Of a stretch of DNA of 64,000 nt, positions 9,831 to 19,766 are shown in pieces. The notes under the pieces were generated by a model. It was not told where the DNA came from, did not search any database, and saw only the letters and a program-made list of their open reading frames with translations. This DNA is from Candidatus Francisella endociliophora. Its GTDB lineage: Bacteria > Pseudomonadota > Gammaproteobacteria > Francisellales > Francisellaceae. Within the stretch, counting starts at the first letter, position 1. Each line of letters starts with the position of its first letter. The DNA is taken from assembly GCF_000764555.1 (NCBI RefSeq), contig NZ_CP009574.1:744001-808000 (forward strand), read 5' to 3'. The translations under genes were made by a program, and so were the position numbers.

Positions 9831-10460
9831 CTACTTGTGAGCTCTTAGAGTCTTCAACAACGAGTCATTTGCATTACCTTTTAAACTAGCTTTCTTAACA
9901 GAATCTCTAGCAAAAACTCGTTTTTTATAATCAAATATCGCCCCAAAGCTTTCATCAATTACAAAACCTTCTGCTTCTAGACAAATTATCAAAGCAGCAA
10001 TGTAACAATCAGCTAAAGTGAAACCTGAAGATATAAAATATTCTGAATCACTAAAAGCTTTTTCCATAGTTAAAAGACTCTCTTTAAGATCTTTGAATAT
10101 TGACTTCAATTTAGTTTTACTCGTCTTATTTTTTCTAATTTCATCAAGCACTGGATACCATTCATTATCTATCTTGTCTAAAGATAAACGAATCTTAATA
10201 CGATCATTAACTAAGCTTGGTAATAATCCTGGAGCAGGAAATCTTTCATCAATATAAATAAGCAATGCTTTTCTATTATTTATACTATAATCTTTTTCTT
10301 TTAAAACAGGAAAAATACCATTAGGTGAAATTTTTTTAGCTTGGTTTGGATCTAAGTCACCTGCTTCAATTATTTCCATTGCCATTTTCTTTTCTGCAAG
10401 AGCAATTCTAGCTCTAAGAGAATATGGACAATATTTTGTTGTATATAATGTAACTTTCAT
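9831..10460 (-). CDS. sspA: Stringent starvation protein A, RNA polymerase-associated regulator
   Basis: 209 residues with a glutathione-S-transferase fold: thioredoxin-like N-terminus MKVTLYTTKYCPYSLRARIA and helical C-terminus. It closely matches the Francisella SspA that I remember, including ALLIYIDERFPAP and SSGFTLADCYIAALIICLEA. In Francisella, SspA forms a heterodimer with MglA that binds RNA polymerase; with PigR and ppGpp it activates the pathogenicity island and other virulence genes. The segment after residue 27 (MAMEIIEAGDLDPNQAKKI) differs from the F. tularensis sequence as I recall it, suggesting another species. The gene faces tusE across 89 bases. Confidence 0.95.
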   Translation of the reverse strand: MKVTLYTTKYCPYSLRARIALAEKKMAMEIIEAGDLDPNQAKKISPNGIFPVLKEKDYSINNRKALLIYIDERFPAPGLLPSLVNDRIKIRLSLDKIDNEWYPVLDEIRKNKTSKTKLKSIFKDLKESLLTMEKAFSDSEYFISSGFTLADCYIAALIICLEAEGFVIDESFGAIFDYKKRVFARDSVKKASLKGNANDSLLKTLRAHK

Positions 10461-10503
10461 TGAATATGCCTTTTTAAAGATTAAAACAATTACTCTTGTT
10501 TGT

Positions 10504-10509
10504 TATAAT
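10504..10509 (+). promoter_or_regulatory. Probable -10 box of the tusE-yggX transcript
   Basis: A perfect TATAAT lies 41 bases upstream of the tusE GTG. The hexamer 17 bases further upstream is TTAAAA, a weak -35. The call rests mainly on the -10 match and on position in the divergent sspA/tusE spacer. Confidence 0.4.
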
Positions 10510-10549
10510 TGTCAGATAATAAAAACTAGTATGAAATTTTACCATATTT

Positions 10550-10864
10550 GTGGATAACTACAACACAGACAAACAAGGCTTTTTAGTAGACTTTGAAAGT
10601 TGGGACATTAATTTTTGTAAACAAGTTGCATCTAAAGAGGATATTGAACTAACAAATGAACATATGTTAGTTATTAATTTTCTACGTGATTTTTATAATA
10701 AAAATAAAAAATCTCCAGCTATTCGAGAGCTAGTAAAAGCATTAAAAGAAAAACACGGTGAAAAAATAGGTAATAGTCTATACTTACAAATTTTGTTCCC
10801 AGTATCTCCCGCTGTACAAGCAGCTAAACTTGCTGGGCTACCTAAACCTAAAAGATGTATTTAA
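10550..10864 (+). CDS. tusE: TusE/DsrC-family sulfur carrier
   Basis: 104 residues. The C-terminus AGLPKPKRCI has the conserved penultimate cysteine that carries the persulfide in the 2-thiouridine relay to MnmA. The second cysteine of true DsrC is replaced by alanine (QAAKLAG), which fits TusE and not dissimilatory DsrC. The start is a GTG with no clear Shine-Dalgarno; the nearby ATG at 10531 is out of frame. The family regions GFLVDFESWD and NFLRDFYNKNKKSPAIREL are intact. It is followed at once by yggX. TusA-D are not in the window. Confidence 0.88.
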   Translation: MDNYNTDKQGFLVDFESWDINFCKQVASKEDIELTNEHMLVINFLRDFYNKNKKSPAIRELVKALKEKHGEKIGNSLYLQILFPVSPAVQAAKLAGLPKPKRCI

Positions 10865-10884
10865 AAAACAAAAAGGAACTTATC

Positions 10885-11148
10885 ATGGCAAAAGTATTAT
10901 GTAAAAAATATAATGAAGAACTGGACGCGATCCCATATCAACCACTTCCTGGTGAGCTTGGTAAAAAAATTCATACTGAAATTTCAAACAAAGCTTGGCA
11001 AGCATGGCTTGGACATCAAACAATATTAATAAATGAATATAGATTGAATTTGATGGAGCCAAAGGCTAAAGAGTTTCTTCAAAAAGAAATGCATAAGTTC
11101 CTATTTGAAAATAAAGAAGAAAAACCTGAACAATTTAATCAGATATAA
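10885..11148 (+). CDS. yggX: YggX-family Fe(II)-trafficking protein
   Basis: 87 residues from the ATG at 10885, which has AAGGAA 6 bases upstream; a longer frame starting inside tusE is not needed. The conserved core PGELGKKIHTEISNKAWQAW, then HQTILINEYRLN, and the C-terminal FLFEN match YggX, with the N-terminal cysteine near residue 5. The family protects iron-sulfur clusters and takes part in iron handling. It lies 20 bases after tusE in the same operon, and its stop converges on ftsW. Confidence 0.93.
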   Translation: MAKVLCKKYNEELDAIPYQPLPGELGKKIHTEISNKAWQAWLGHQTILINEYRLNLMEPKAKEFLQKEMHKFLFENKEEKPEQFNQI

Positions 11149-11159
11149 TTCTAAAAGCT

Positions 11160-12365
11160 CTATTTAACTTTCTTGTAAACATATTTAGGGTTAATAGTAT
11201 CTGCCAAGAGCTTATTCTCAAAGTCAACTCTTACTAAAATACCCAACGTATAACACATAATAAGCAAACTACTACCTCCATAACTTATAAGAGGCAAAGT
11301 TAAGCCTTTGGTCGGAAGTAATCCTGTATTTACACCAATATTCACAAACACTTGAAAACCAATCCAAAAGCCAATCCCATATGCTAAAAATGCTTGGTAG
11401 TGTCTTTTAAGCTCAAAGGCCAATTTAGCAATACTCATTGCACGAAACACTATATATAAATATACGACTAATAGAATCATCAACCCAACTACACCGATTT
11501 CTTCAGCAATTACTGAAGTAATAAAATCAGTATGAGCTTCAGGTAAGAAAAACTGTTTTTGAACTCCACTTCCTAAGCCATCCCCAAACCAACTTCCTCT
11601 ACCAAAACCTATCAGAGCCTGTACTAACTGATATCCAGAGCCATTGGCATTCTCCCATGGATGCAAAAATCCAGTAATTCTATGCATACGATACGGTGAT
11701 ATTATAACTAATGTAGCAGCCATTAAAACCATTGCACCCAATAGTAAACCATACCATCGAACTTTATTCCCTGATACAAATAACATTCCCATAACACAGA
11801 TAGATATAACAACTGTCGAACCAAAGTCAGGTTGCATCAATAAAAGTATAGCTATGCACCCCAAAAGAGTTATTGGGGTAAGGATTCCTTCTTTAAACTC
11901 ACTCATTTTTTTTAAATTTGTAGCAATATACCCTGAAAAAAATATAATTGCTAAAAGCTTCGCTAACTCTGCTACCTGAATATTAATTATTAACAAAGGT
12001 ATCCAACGTCTCGCACCATTAACACTTTTACCAACTCCTGGGACTAATACTGCCACTAAAATGAGTAACATAGCAAAAAAGAAGAAGTTAAAATTTTTCT
12101 CATAGTTTTTCGTAGGTACTAATAATGCTAACAAAAATAAGAAAATGGAAATAATAGCAAAGAAACCTTGCCTAATAGAATAAAAATAAGGATTATTATA
12201 ATCATCTAAAGCTACTATCATAGATGCAGAAGTTACCATAACCCAACCAAATGTAAGCAATCCAAGCATAACAAAAACTATTGATATATCAATCTCAAGC
12301 TTTGCTCTTACTCTTTCTTTTTTAGCATTCTGCCTACTTAATAGTAGCTTTAATCTATATAGCAC
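11160..12365 (-). CDS. ftsW: Peptidoglycan glycosyltransferase FtsW (SEDS family)
   Basis: 401 residues with about ten membrane segments after a basic cytoplasmic N-terminus. SEDS signatures are present: GARRWIPLLIINIQ near residue 118, MQPDFGSTVVI near 176, PEAHTDFITSVIAEEIG near 270 and GLTLPLISYGGSSLL near 345. FtsW polymerises septal peptidoglycan from lipid II with its cognate PBP3. Its start overlaps the murD stop by 11 bases, so mraY-murD-ftsW is one translation-coupled operon. The usual following gene murG is absent here. Confidence 0.94.
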   Translation of the reverse strand: MLYRLKLLLSRQNAKKERVRAKLEIDISIVFVMLGLLTFGWVMVTSASMIVALDDYNNPYFYSIRQGFFAIISIFLFLLALLVPTKNYEKNFNFFFFAMLLILVAVLVPGVGKSVNGARRWIPLLIINIQVAELAKLLAIIFFSGYIATNLKKMSEFKEGILTPITLLGCIAILLLMQPDFGSTVVISICVMGMLFVSGNKVRWYGLLLGAMVLMAATLVIISPYRMHRITGFLHPWENANGSGYQLVQALIGFGRGSWFGDGLGSGVQKQFFLPEAHTDFITSVIAEEIGVVGLMILLVVYLYIVFRAMSIAKLAFELKRHYQAFLAYGIGFWIGFQVFVNIGVNTGLLPTKGLTLPLISYGGSSLLIMCYTLGILVRVDFENKLLADTINPKYVYKKVK

Positions 12366-13632
12366 TTTTTTCTTCCTGATGCTTTTTGATTGCTAATTCT
12401 TTAACAAGTTTTTCAAAAACCTCACCTCTATTAACATAATTATCAAACTCATCAAAACTAGCACAGGCTGGTGATAGCAAAACTGTCTCTCCTGGTTGTG
12501 CTATATCATTTGCACAAGTCAAAGCATGACTCATATTATCACATAGCTGATACTCACAAAAATCTTCTAAATAAGTCTCTATATATTCTCTATCTTCTCC
12601 ATATATAAAAATATACTTAACATATTTACGTAATGATTTTATCATTAAACTAAAATCACCACCTTTTGCTACACCACCAAGTAATAAAATAATATTTCTT
12701 TTATTTGTAATACTATTCAAAGCTGCCACTGTAGCTCCGACATTTGTTCCTTTTGAGTCATTTATATAGGTTATCTCATCAATCTTTTTTACAACTCGAC
12801 AGCGGTGTTCTAGACCTTTAAACTTTTTGATAACATCAACAGCTTTTATAATATCTAGACCTAATCTATCTATAATATTTAAAACTACTATTATATTTTC
12901 TAAGTTATGATTACCAAATAAATTAGTTTCTGTGATATCCAGCAGCTTTGTTGCATTTCTATATATACTACCCCTAACTATCTCATACTCTCCTGAGTAT
13001 TTAACTCCATTATTGTGTACATCATAAACGAAGAATTCTTTACTAAATTTAGCTAAATTCAATTTTGAATGCTTATACTCTTCAAAACACTTATATCTAT
13101 CTAAATGATCTGGTGAAACATTAATTACACAGCCTAAATCAAAATGAACACTATGAAATAGATCAATTTGAAAACTTGATGTCTCAACAATACAGTAATC
13201 AAACTTTTCATCTATTTTATTTAAGGCAGGAACTCCAATATTACCAACTAAGATACTCTTATGCCCTAATTTATTTAAAACATAATTTAGCATAGTTACT
13301 ATCGTACTTTTCCCATTCGAACCTGTGATAGCTACTGTTTTTGCATTTGTATTTTTTATAGCTTGATAAAATATATCAATATCACTAACTATTTTAGAAC
13401 GATATTCAGACAATCTTCTATATGGAGATCTATTAAGAGGAATTCCTGGGCTAACGGTTATCAAATCATAACTGTCTAAATCACAGTCTAAGAATTCTTC
13501 ATCATCTTGAGATATATCAACCTCAAGATCTCCAAAACTTGATAAATAATCACAAACAGACTTACCAGTTGCCCCATAACCAACCATCAGTAATTTGGTT
13601 ATTTTCTCATTATTAAAATAAAAACTATACAT
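12355..13632 (-). CDS. murD: UDP-N-acetylmuramoyl-L-alanine--D-glutamate ligase
   Basis: 425 residues. It adds D-glutamate to UDP-MurNAc-L-Ala. The Mur-ligase P-loop AITGSNGKSTIVTML lies near residue 105, HNLENIIVVLNI near 237, LEHRCRVV near 266 and the substrate segment YINDSKGTNVGA near 281, with LLLGGVAKGGDF near 309. The N-terminal Rossmann-like motif MVGYGATG begins at residue 16. The start shares one base with the mraY stop. Confidence 0.95.
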   Translation of the reverse strand: MYSFYFNNEKITKLLMVGYGATGKSVCDYLSSFGDLEVDISQDDEEFLDCDLDSYDLITVSPGIPLNRSPYRRLSEYRSKIVSDIDIFYQAIKNTNAKTVAITGSNGKSTIVTMLNYVLNKLGHKSILVGNIGVPALNKIDEKFDYCIVETSSFQIDLFHSVHFDLGCVINVSPDHLDRYKCFEEYKHSKLNLAKFSKEFFVYDVHNNGVKYSGEYEIVRGSIYRNATKLLDITETNLFGNHNLENIIVVLNIIDRLGLDIIKAVDVIKKFKGLEHRCRVVKKIDEITYINDSKGTNVGATVAALNSITNKRNIILLLGGVAKGGDFSLMIKSLRKYVKYIFIYGEDREYIETYLEDFCEYQLCDNMSHALTCANDIAQPGETVLLSPACASFDEFDNYVNRGEVFEKLVKELAIKKHQEEKSAI

Positions 13633-14729
13633 TACCTAACCTTGATAGCTGCTATACCAATTAAAAAAAGTATTAATGAAATTATCCAGAAACGTGCAAC
13701 AACTTTTGTTTCTGGCCACCCTTTTAACTCAAAATGATGATGAATCGGCGCCATTTTAAAAATTCGCTTGCCATTTCTAAGTTTATAAGAGCCTACTTGA
13801 AGCATTACAGATAACGCTTCTACAACAAATAGTAGTCCCATTATAAAGAATATTAATTCTTGACGAATCATAACAGCAATTACACCAAGAACAGCACCTA
13901 AGGTCAATGAACCAACATCTCCCATAAATACTTCTGCCGGATGAGCATTAAACCATAAAAAGCCCAACCCAGAGCCACAAAGAGCTGCACAAAACACAGA
14001 AACTTCTGCAAGTCCAGGATTTCCTAAATAATCAAAAAGAAGATAAGTCGCAAGATTATTATTTGTTTCAATATAAGCATAGATTCCTAACCCTGCTGCA
14101 ACTAAAACTACAGGCACTATTGCCAAACCATCTAAGCCATCAGTTAAATTAACTGCATTACTACTACCATTAATAATAAAAAATGTAAGAATAGTAAATA
14201 AAACTATTCCCATGGGTATGTACAAAGACTTAGAAAAAGGTATTGATAAACTCATTTGTCCATTTTTTGATAATAGGAAAAACAAAATAACTGCTAATAC
14301 AACAGAAAAAATCGACTGTAGTGTAAACTTACGCTTAGCACTTAAACCTTTTGGGTGCTTAAGGACTAATTTTAGATAATCATCATAAAAGCCAATTGCA
14401 CCAAAAAACACTACAACCAAGACTAAAATCCATAAATATAAACTAGTCAAATCTCCCCACAGCAGTACTGAAATTATTACTGACATCAAGATCAATACAC
14501 CACCCATCGTTGGAGTATTCCTTTTAGAAAAATGACTCTCTGGACCATCATCTCGTACAACTTGTCCAATCTGCATTTTTTGCAACCATCTAATCATTGG
14601 ACCACCAAGAAAAAGTGTAATTAGTAGGGATGTGATCGAAATCATTATTATTCTAATAGATACATAATTACTAAAAAGCTCAATTCCAGAATAATATTGG
14701 TTTAGCCAGTTAAAGAGATAAATTAACAT
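13632..14729 (-). CDS. mraY: Phospho-N-acetylmuramoyl-pentapeptide-transferase
   Basis: 365 residues with about ten membrane helices. It transfers phospho-MurNAc-pentapeptide to undecaprenyl phosphate to make lipid I. Conserved cytoplasmic motifs are GFYDDYLKL near residue 118, [13 protein letters not shown] near 192 and [14 protein letters not shown] near 262, with [12 protein letters not shown] near 330. All expected catalytic aspartates are present. It is the first gene of mraY-murD-ftsW; murE and murF, usually just upstream, are 15-20 kb away. Confidence 0.96.
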   Translation of the reverse strand: MLIYLFNWLNQYYSGIELFSNYVSIRIIMISITSLLITLFLGGPMIRWLQKMQIGQVVRDDGPESHFSKRNTPTMGGVLILMSVIISVLLWGDLTSLYLWILVLVVVFFGAIGFYDDYLKLVLKHPKGLSAKRKFTLQSIFSVVLAVILFFLLSKNGQMSLSIPFSKSLYIPMGIVLFTILTFFIINGSSNAVNLTDGLDGLAIVPVVLVAAGLGIYAYIETNNNLATYLLFDYLGNPGLAEVSVFCAALCGSGLGFLWFNAHPAEVFMGDVGSLTLGAVLGVIAVMIRQELIFFIMGLLFVVEALSVMLQVGSYKLRNGKRIFKMAPIHHHFELKGWPETKVVARFWIISLILFLIGIAAIKVR

Positions 14730-14803
14730 GTATTTTTAAATTTTGAACAAATTGTAGATATTATAATAAATAAAGAGGATTTTTTATAGAGTCAAATTAA
14801 TAC

Positions 14804-16390
14804 CTAGATATCCGGTTGGAACTTTTTATATTTTTCTGCAAATTCGTCACCATTAAATTGTTCATAATTTTTTATGAAGCTCTTTGCTAAGGATTTATAT
14901 TGCTTTTTATACTCTGATTTATTATCCCAAATATTATTTAAATGAAAAGCTTCATCATTATCATAAATCGAAGTTAAAGCTTTAAAATTAAAATACTCTT
15001 GTCTTGTAAATTTAAAGTTGACATTATCTGGTTTATTTAATAAGTAGTTAACTATAGTTTTAGTTTCCTCAACAGGCACTCTTCTACCTGTTTTGTAATC
15101 ACCATCTATCCAGCCAACATTTATCATATATATCTTTGCATTACTATGCTTTAAACGTTGACGTAAAATACTAGCATATCTAGTTGGCTTAAGAAGTAAA
15201 AAGGGTTGAGCATAACAGCTAGAAAACTCAACCTGTGATGCTGTAAGCCCTTTTTCAATACCCGCTGAGGTGCTTGTATAGCCAGATAAAAAATAATATA
15301 TAGCTTGCCCCTTACTAAGTTTAGCTACTCTTGGAAGTACACCTTTTATATCTCTTGTAAGGAAAATAATTGTATTTGGACTATCTGTAGAGATTACATT
15401 TTCAAAATTTTCTCTAGGGAAGGTTAAATAAGTATTATCTTGAGGCTTTACTTTTTTGCCGAAAATAAGGGCTCCATCATCGTCAAAATTAGGATTTTCT
15501 ATTAACAGGTCTCCTGCAATAGCTTTAGAAATTCGTTCATCATCCTTTTTAAAACTTGCTGATTTAATTGTTAAACCTGATTCTAAACTGTAAAGACCTC
15601 TATTTTCAGTCCATGCAATAGCCTCATTTGTTACAAGACTTTTATTTTGATCTAACGCTAATGTTGTTTTACCACTACCTGATAAACCAAAAAGCATACT
15701 ACTATTACCTTGGGTATCAACACTAGCAGCACAATAAAATACACCAATATCATTTAAAGAAAGGTAATAACTCATAACCGATAGTAAAACTTTATTTATC
15801 TCAGCCAGGTACAATGTTCCTGAAAGTATGCTTTCTCGCTGTTTTAAATTTGTTGCTATTATCTTAGAACTATTAAGTCCAAGTTCTTGATAATCTTCCA
15901 CCTCTGTTTCAGGTGAATGCATCATTACCCATTGAGGATCAAATTTTTCTTGTTCTTCTTGAGTAGGAGCTATAGAGATTAATTTAAAAAAATAAGCTGC
16001 TGATGCTTGAGTGGTTATTAATCTTACTGCTATCTTATACTTTTCATCATGGTTATAATAACCATCAACAACAAACAAATCTTTTACTGAAACGTTCTGA
16101 CAAAGCTTTTGTTTTATTTGCTTCCAACTACTTCTCTTAAGTCTTTTATTATCTGATCCATCTTCATTCCACCAGACATTTTTCTTAGCATACTTTGTTT
16201 CTACAACATATTTGTCTTCTGGCAACCTTCCTTTAATCTCACCGCTATCTACAATTAAAGTATTATCTTCACCAGCAATAAAACCATCATTCTTTTCAGC
16301 ATATAAAGCAAGCTCTTCTAGAGCTAAATTCTGATATACATTTTTTGAAGTATAAAGGTATTTATTATCATCTATGGTAGAGGGATCCAT
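14804..16390 (-). CDS. ATP-type phosphoenolpyruvate carboxykinase homologue with degenerate active site
   Basis: 528 residues from the ATG at 16390 (E. coli PckA 540); AAGGA lies 10 bases upstream. An in-frame TTG at 16462 would add 24 residues resembling a signal peptide (MKKK plus a hydrophobic run), but has no visible ribosome binding site, so I take the ATG. The whole PckA fold is recognisable: GRLPEDKYVVE, the P-loop [25 protein letters not shown] and GRRVPVEETKTIV. Compared from memory with E. coli PckA, metal ligand H232 is Y, D268-D269 (in DDEHGW) read N-E in TNEAIAW, K212 is N and R333 is Y. R65, Y207, K213 and the P-loop are kept. It may be a pseudoenzyme or an altered carboxykinase. 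Confidence 0.8.
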   Translation of the reverse strand: MDPSTIDDNKYLYTSKNVYQNLALEELALYAEKNDGFIAGEDNTLIVDSGEIKGRLPEDKYVVETKYAKKNVWWNEDGSDNKRLKRSSWKQIKQKLCQNVSVKDLFVVDGYYNHDEKYKIAVRLITTQASAAYFFKLISIAPTQEEQEKFDPQWVMMHSPETEVEDYQELGLNSSKIIATNLKQRESILSGTLYLAEINKVLLSVMSYYLSLNDIGVFYCAASVDTQGNSSMLFGLSGSGKTTLALDQNKSLVTNEAIAWTENRGLYSLESGLTIKSASFKKDDERISKAIAGDLLIENPNFDDDGALIFGKKVKPQDNTYLTFPRENFENVISTDSPNTIIFLTRDIKGVLPRVAKLSKGQAIYYFLSGYTSTSAGIEKGLTASQVEFSSCYAQPFLLLKPTRYASILRQRLKHSNAKIYMINVGWIDGDYKTGRRVPVEETKTIVNYLLNKPDNVNFKFTRQEYFNFKALTSIYDNDEAFHLNNIWDNKSEYKKQYKSLAKSFIKNYEQFNGDEFAEKYKKFQPDI

Positions 16391-16538
16391 TAACAAAATT
16401 TCCTTAGCTGAACAGCAATTAGATTTAACTAAAATTATAATCAGTATATACTTTTTTTTCAAAAAAATATGTTATTGTTTTCACAATAAAGTAAACTATT
16501 ACTAAATTCATAAAATCGACTATTTCTATAAAAAAATC

Positions 16539-18203
16539 ATGAGTGATGAAACTAAAAAAGTAAATAAAACAAACTTTATAAAAAATATCATTAAAAAAGA
16601 CCTAGGAACAAAAAAAGTCTCTAGCATATTAACTCGCTTTCCTCCTGAGCCTAATGGATATCTCCATATAGGTCATGCAAAATCTATTTGTCTAAATTTT
16701 GGTATTGCAAAAGAATTCGATGGAAAATGCAATCTTCGCTTTGATGATACCAACCCAGAAAAAGAAGATATTGAATATATCAACGCTATTCAAGAAGATG
16801 TGCAATGGCTTGGTTTTAATTGGGAAAACAAACCACATTTCGCTTCTGAATATTTTGATAGAATGTACGAATTAGCTGTACTACTTATCAAAAAAAACAA
16901 AGCCTATGTATGTGATCTATCAGCTGAAGAAGTTAGAGAATATCGTGGTACTTTAAAAGAGCCTGGTAAAAACAGTCCATATAGAAATCGTTCTATCGAA
17001 GAGAATTTACAGCTTTTCGAGTCTATGAAAAATGGAGAATTTGAGGAAGGCAGTAAAACTTTAAGAGCAAAAATAGATATGTCTTCTGGTAACATCAACC
17101 TAAGAGACCCTGCTCTATATAGAATTAGATTCGCCCATCATCCAAAAACTGGTGATAAATGGTGCATATATCCAATGTATACTTTTGCTCACCCTCTAGA
17201 AGATGCTATTGAAGAAATTACTCACTCTTTATGTACTCTAGAATTTCAAGATCAAAGACCTTTCTATGATTGGGTTGTCAATGAAACAAAATTTGCAATC
17301 AAACCACAACAAATTGAATTTTCAAGGTTAAACCTAAATTACACAATAACGAGCAAGAGAAAGCTTAAATATCTTGTAGATAATAACTTGGTAAACGGTT
17401 GGGATGATCCTCGTATGCCAACTATCAAAGGCTACCGCCGTAGAGGCTATACTCCAGAGTCTATCCGTAACTTCTGTGATATGGTTGGTATATCAAAGCA
17501 AGATTCTGTGATTGATGTGTCTGTTTTAGAAGAATCTATTCGTGATGATCTTAATAAAAATACCCTAAGAAAAAATGCAGTTTTGGACCCTATAAAGGTT
17601 ACTATAGCTGATATGCCGGCACATGAGCTAAATGTACCAAATCATCCTCAAAATCCTGATTTTGGTCGTCGTGATATTACGATTTCATCTGACATTTATA
17701 TCGAAAGAGATGATTTTGTATTTGAGCTAGAAAAAGGTATGAAAAAACTATCACCAAATGGCAGGGTTCGCTTAATCAATGGTTATGTTATTCAGTGTAA
17801 CGAAGTAATTTCTGATAATGATGGTAAAGTTGTAGAGATAAAATGCTCTTACTTACCAGAAACTTTGGGAGGTAAAAAACCTGAAGATGGTGTTAAACCA
17901 AATGGAATTATCCATTGGGTAGATGCCAATAATTGCTTAAATGCTGAAGTAAGAATCTATGATCGTTTATTTAATGATGAAAACCCAGCAAATGCAGATA
18001 GTATTGAAAAGGTTCTAAATCCAGATTCTTTACAAATTATAACAGATGCAAAAGTTGAAAAATCTTTAGAAAATGTTCAAGCTGAGGAAAGATTCCAGTT
18101 TAATAGAACTGGATATTTTATTGCAGATTTAAAAGACTGTTCAAAAGATAAGCTTGTATTTAATAGAACCGTAACTCTTAGAAATACTTGGGAAACAAAA
18201 TAG
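16539..18203 (+). CDS. glnS: Glutaminyl-tRNA synthetase
   Basis: 554 residues, as in E. coli. It charges tRNA-Gln with glutamine. The class I signature is [15 protein letters not shown] near residue 31; the second motif, usually MSKRK, reads TSKRKL near residue 269. GlnRS-specific stretches [19 protein letters not shown] and the C-terminal beta-barrel domains are intact, ending [12 protein letters not shown]. The gene is divergent from the PEPCK homologue and converges on a POT transporter 22 bases away. Confidence 0.96.
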   Translation: MSDETKKVNKTNFIKNIIKKDLGTKKVSSILTRFPPEPNGYLHIGHAKSICLNFGIAKEFDGKCNLRFDDTNPEKEDIEYINAIQEDVQWLGFNWENKPHFASEYFDRMYELAVLLIKKNKAYVCDLSAEEVREYRGTLKEPGKNSPYRNRSIEENLQLFESMKNGEFEEGSKTLRAKIDMSSGNINLRDPALYRIRFAHHPKTGDKWCIYPMYTFAHPLEDAIEEITHSLCTLEFQDQRPFYDWVVNETKFAIKPQQIEFSRLNLNYTITSKRKLKYLVDNNLVNGWDDPRMPTIKGYRRRGYTPESIRNFCDMVGISKQDSVIDVSVLEESIRDDLNKNTLRKNAVLDPIKVTIADMPAHELNVPNHPQNPDFGRRDITISSDIYIERDDFVFELEKGMKKLSPNGRVRLINGYVIQCNEVISDNDGKVVEIKCSYLPETLGGKKPEDGVKPNGIIHWVDANNCLNAEVRIYDRLFNDENPANADSIEKVLNPDSLQIITDAKVEKSLENVQAEERFQFNRTGYFIADLKDCSKDKLVFNRTVTLRNTWETK

Positions 18204-18225
18204 TTATACGTAATACAAAAGGCTA

Positions 18226-19653
18226 TTATGCCACATACTTATTAACATATTTCCTAACTAACAGAATAGATAAAGATACAAGCACTGCAATTACTACAAA
18301 AGTATCTAAAGCATCTGCTATATTTGTCTTTGCTAATACAATATTATTCTCAGGAATATAAAAATAGCTTGCGATTAAGCCCGCTAGTTTACCCCCAACA
18401 CCTAGAGTAATAAGCCATATACCCATATATAGTGCTACAAATCCTCTAGGAGCAATTTTAGTAATTAAAGATAAACCTATAGCAGATAAACATAGCTCTG
18501 ATATCCCAATTAAGAAATACCCTAAAATAAAAGCAAATGGTGTTACTTTTATTGCTCCTGGTGTTGCATAGATAAATATTTCTATAACTAAGAAACTTAA
18601 AGCTATTATCACAAAAGCTAAATTAAACTTATCAATGTCATTTTTCATATAGCCCTTATTACCAAGAAACACCCAGAGCTTGCCCATAACTACAGCAAAA
18701 AGAAGTATTGTCACAGTAATTACACTTAAAAGTTGGCTAGAATTCAATAAATACTCATTTACAGCATATTCTGTAAATAAAAGTAGACTTATAAACATTT
18801 GAAAATATAAAGCCCAATATAGTATTGACAATATAAAAAATATAACTGCTACGAAAACTTTATTCCAGCTACTTTTACGTACTGATAAGAGGAGAATAAA
18901 CAAAGAAACTATTATCGCAGCAAGTACAGAAAAATTAGCCACATATGGTGAATGAAAAATATAAAACAATAAGGTTATATATAAAAACATAATAAGTAAC
19001 ACTCTACACACCGTAAGTAAAGTTACCTTTATTTTCACCATATGTTTACTCACAAAGCTATAGCCAATAATTAATAGAATAAACATTACTAAGTTTACAA
19101 ACAGACTGCTATAAAAAGCTGAATCATAGCCATAATGATCCTTTAAAGACATCGCAAAAACAAGGCCTAAAAAACCTCCAAGATTTATGCCCATATAAAA
19201 AATATTAAAGCCAAAATCTCTTCTTGAATTATCTAAAGATGAGCGGTCATAAAACCTACCAATAAATGAGGCCATATTTGATTTGATTAGACCAGTACTT
19301 ATGCATATAAAGCTTAAAGCTAAACATAAAGCATCTTTAGTCGTAGTTGATGCTAAAAGAAAGAAGCCCAAAAGCATCATAACAGAGCCTAATAAACCCG
19401 ATCTATAGTACCCTAATAGCCTTTCAGCAATATAGCCACCAACAATTGCAGATATATATGTCATAGCTAGTGTAGTTCCAACTAAAGATGCTGAAACCTC
19501 CTGTGATATTTTAAATCTATCTATTAAGAAAAATATTAATAATGCTTGGATTACATAATAACCATATCTCTCTGCAAATTCCGCAAAAGATGTTATTGCT
19601 AAAACCTTTCTTTCTTCCGAAATATCATGAACATCTCGTTTATAAGTTTTCAT
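18226..19653 (-). CDS. POT-family proton-dependent oligopeptide transporter
   Basis: 475 residues with about 14 hydrophobic segments. The POT signature ExxERxxYY is present as EFAERYGYYVIQ near residue 28, followed by a glycine-rich loop VGGYIAERLLGYYRS. The FNIFYMGINLGGFLG segment near residue 150 is also typical. The family imports di- and tripeptides with protons across the inner membrane. A second POT gene lies at 27636-29048 on the other strand, with about the same length and the same motifs. Substrate preference cannot be read. Confidence 0.9.
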   Translation of the reverse strand: MKTYKRDVHDISEERKVLAITSFAEFAERYGYYVIQALLIFFLIDRFKISQEVSASLVGTTLAMTYISAIVGGYIAERLLGYYRSGLLGSVMMLLGFFLLASTTTKDALCLALSFICISTGLIKSNMASFIGRFYDRSSLDNSRRDFGFNIFYMGINLGGFLGLVFAMSLKDHYGYDSAFYSSLFVNLVMFILLIIGYSFVSKHMVKIKVTLLTVCRVLLIMFLYITLLFYIFHSPYVANFSVLAAIIVSLFILLLSVRKSSWNKVFVAVIFFILSILYWALYFQMFISLLLFTEYAVNEYLLNSSQLLSVITVTILLFAVVMGKLWVFLGNKGYMKNDIDKFNLAFVIIALSFLVIEIFIYATPGAIKVTPFAFILGYFLIGISELCLSAIGLSLITKIAPRGFVALYMGIWLITLGVGGKLAGLIASYFYIPENNIVLAKTNIADALDTFVVIAVLVSLSILLVRKYVNKYVA

Positions 19654-19766
19654 TGAGTATTTATTCTAATAACTAACATAATATAATAATATCATATTGA
19701 ATATTATTAAGTTAAAAATAGAAGTTAAAATATAAGCTTATAGCCGATAAACTAAGACCTTAAAGG

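Noticed and set aside
11644-11979. 111-codon frame antisense to ftsW
   Set aside because: ftsW is certain from SEDS motifs; the opposite frame has no ribosome binding site and no recognisable domain.
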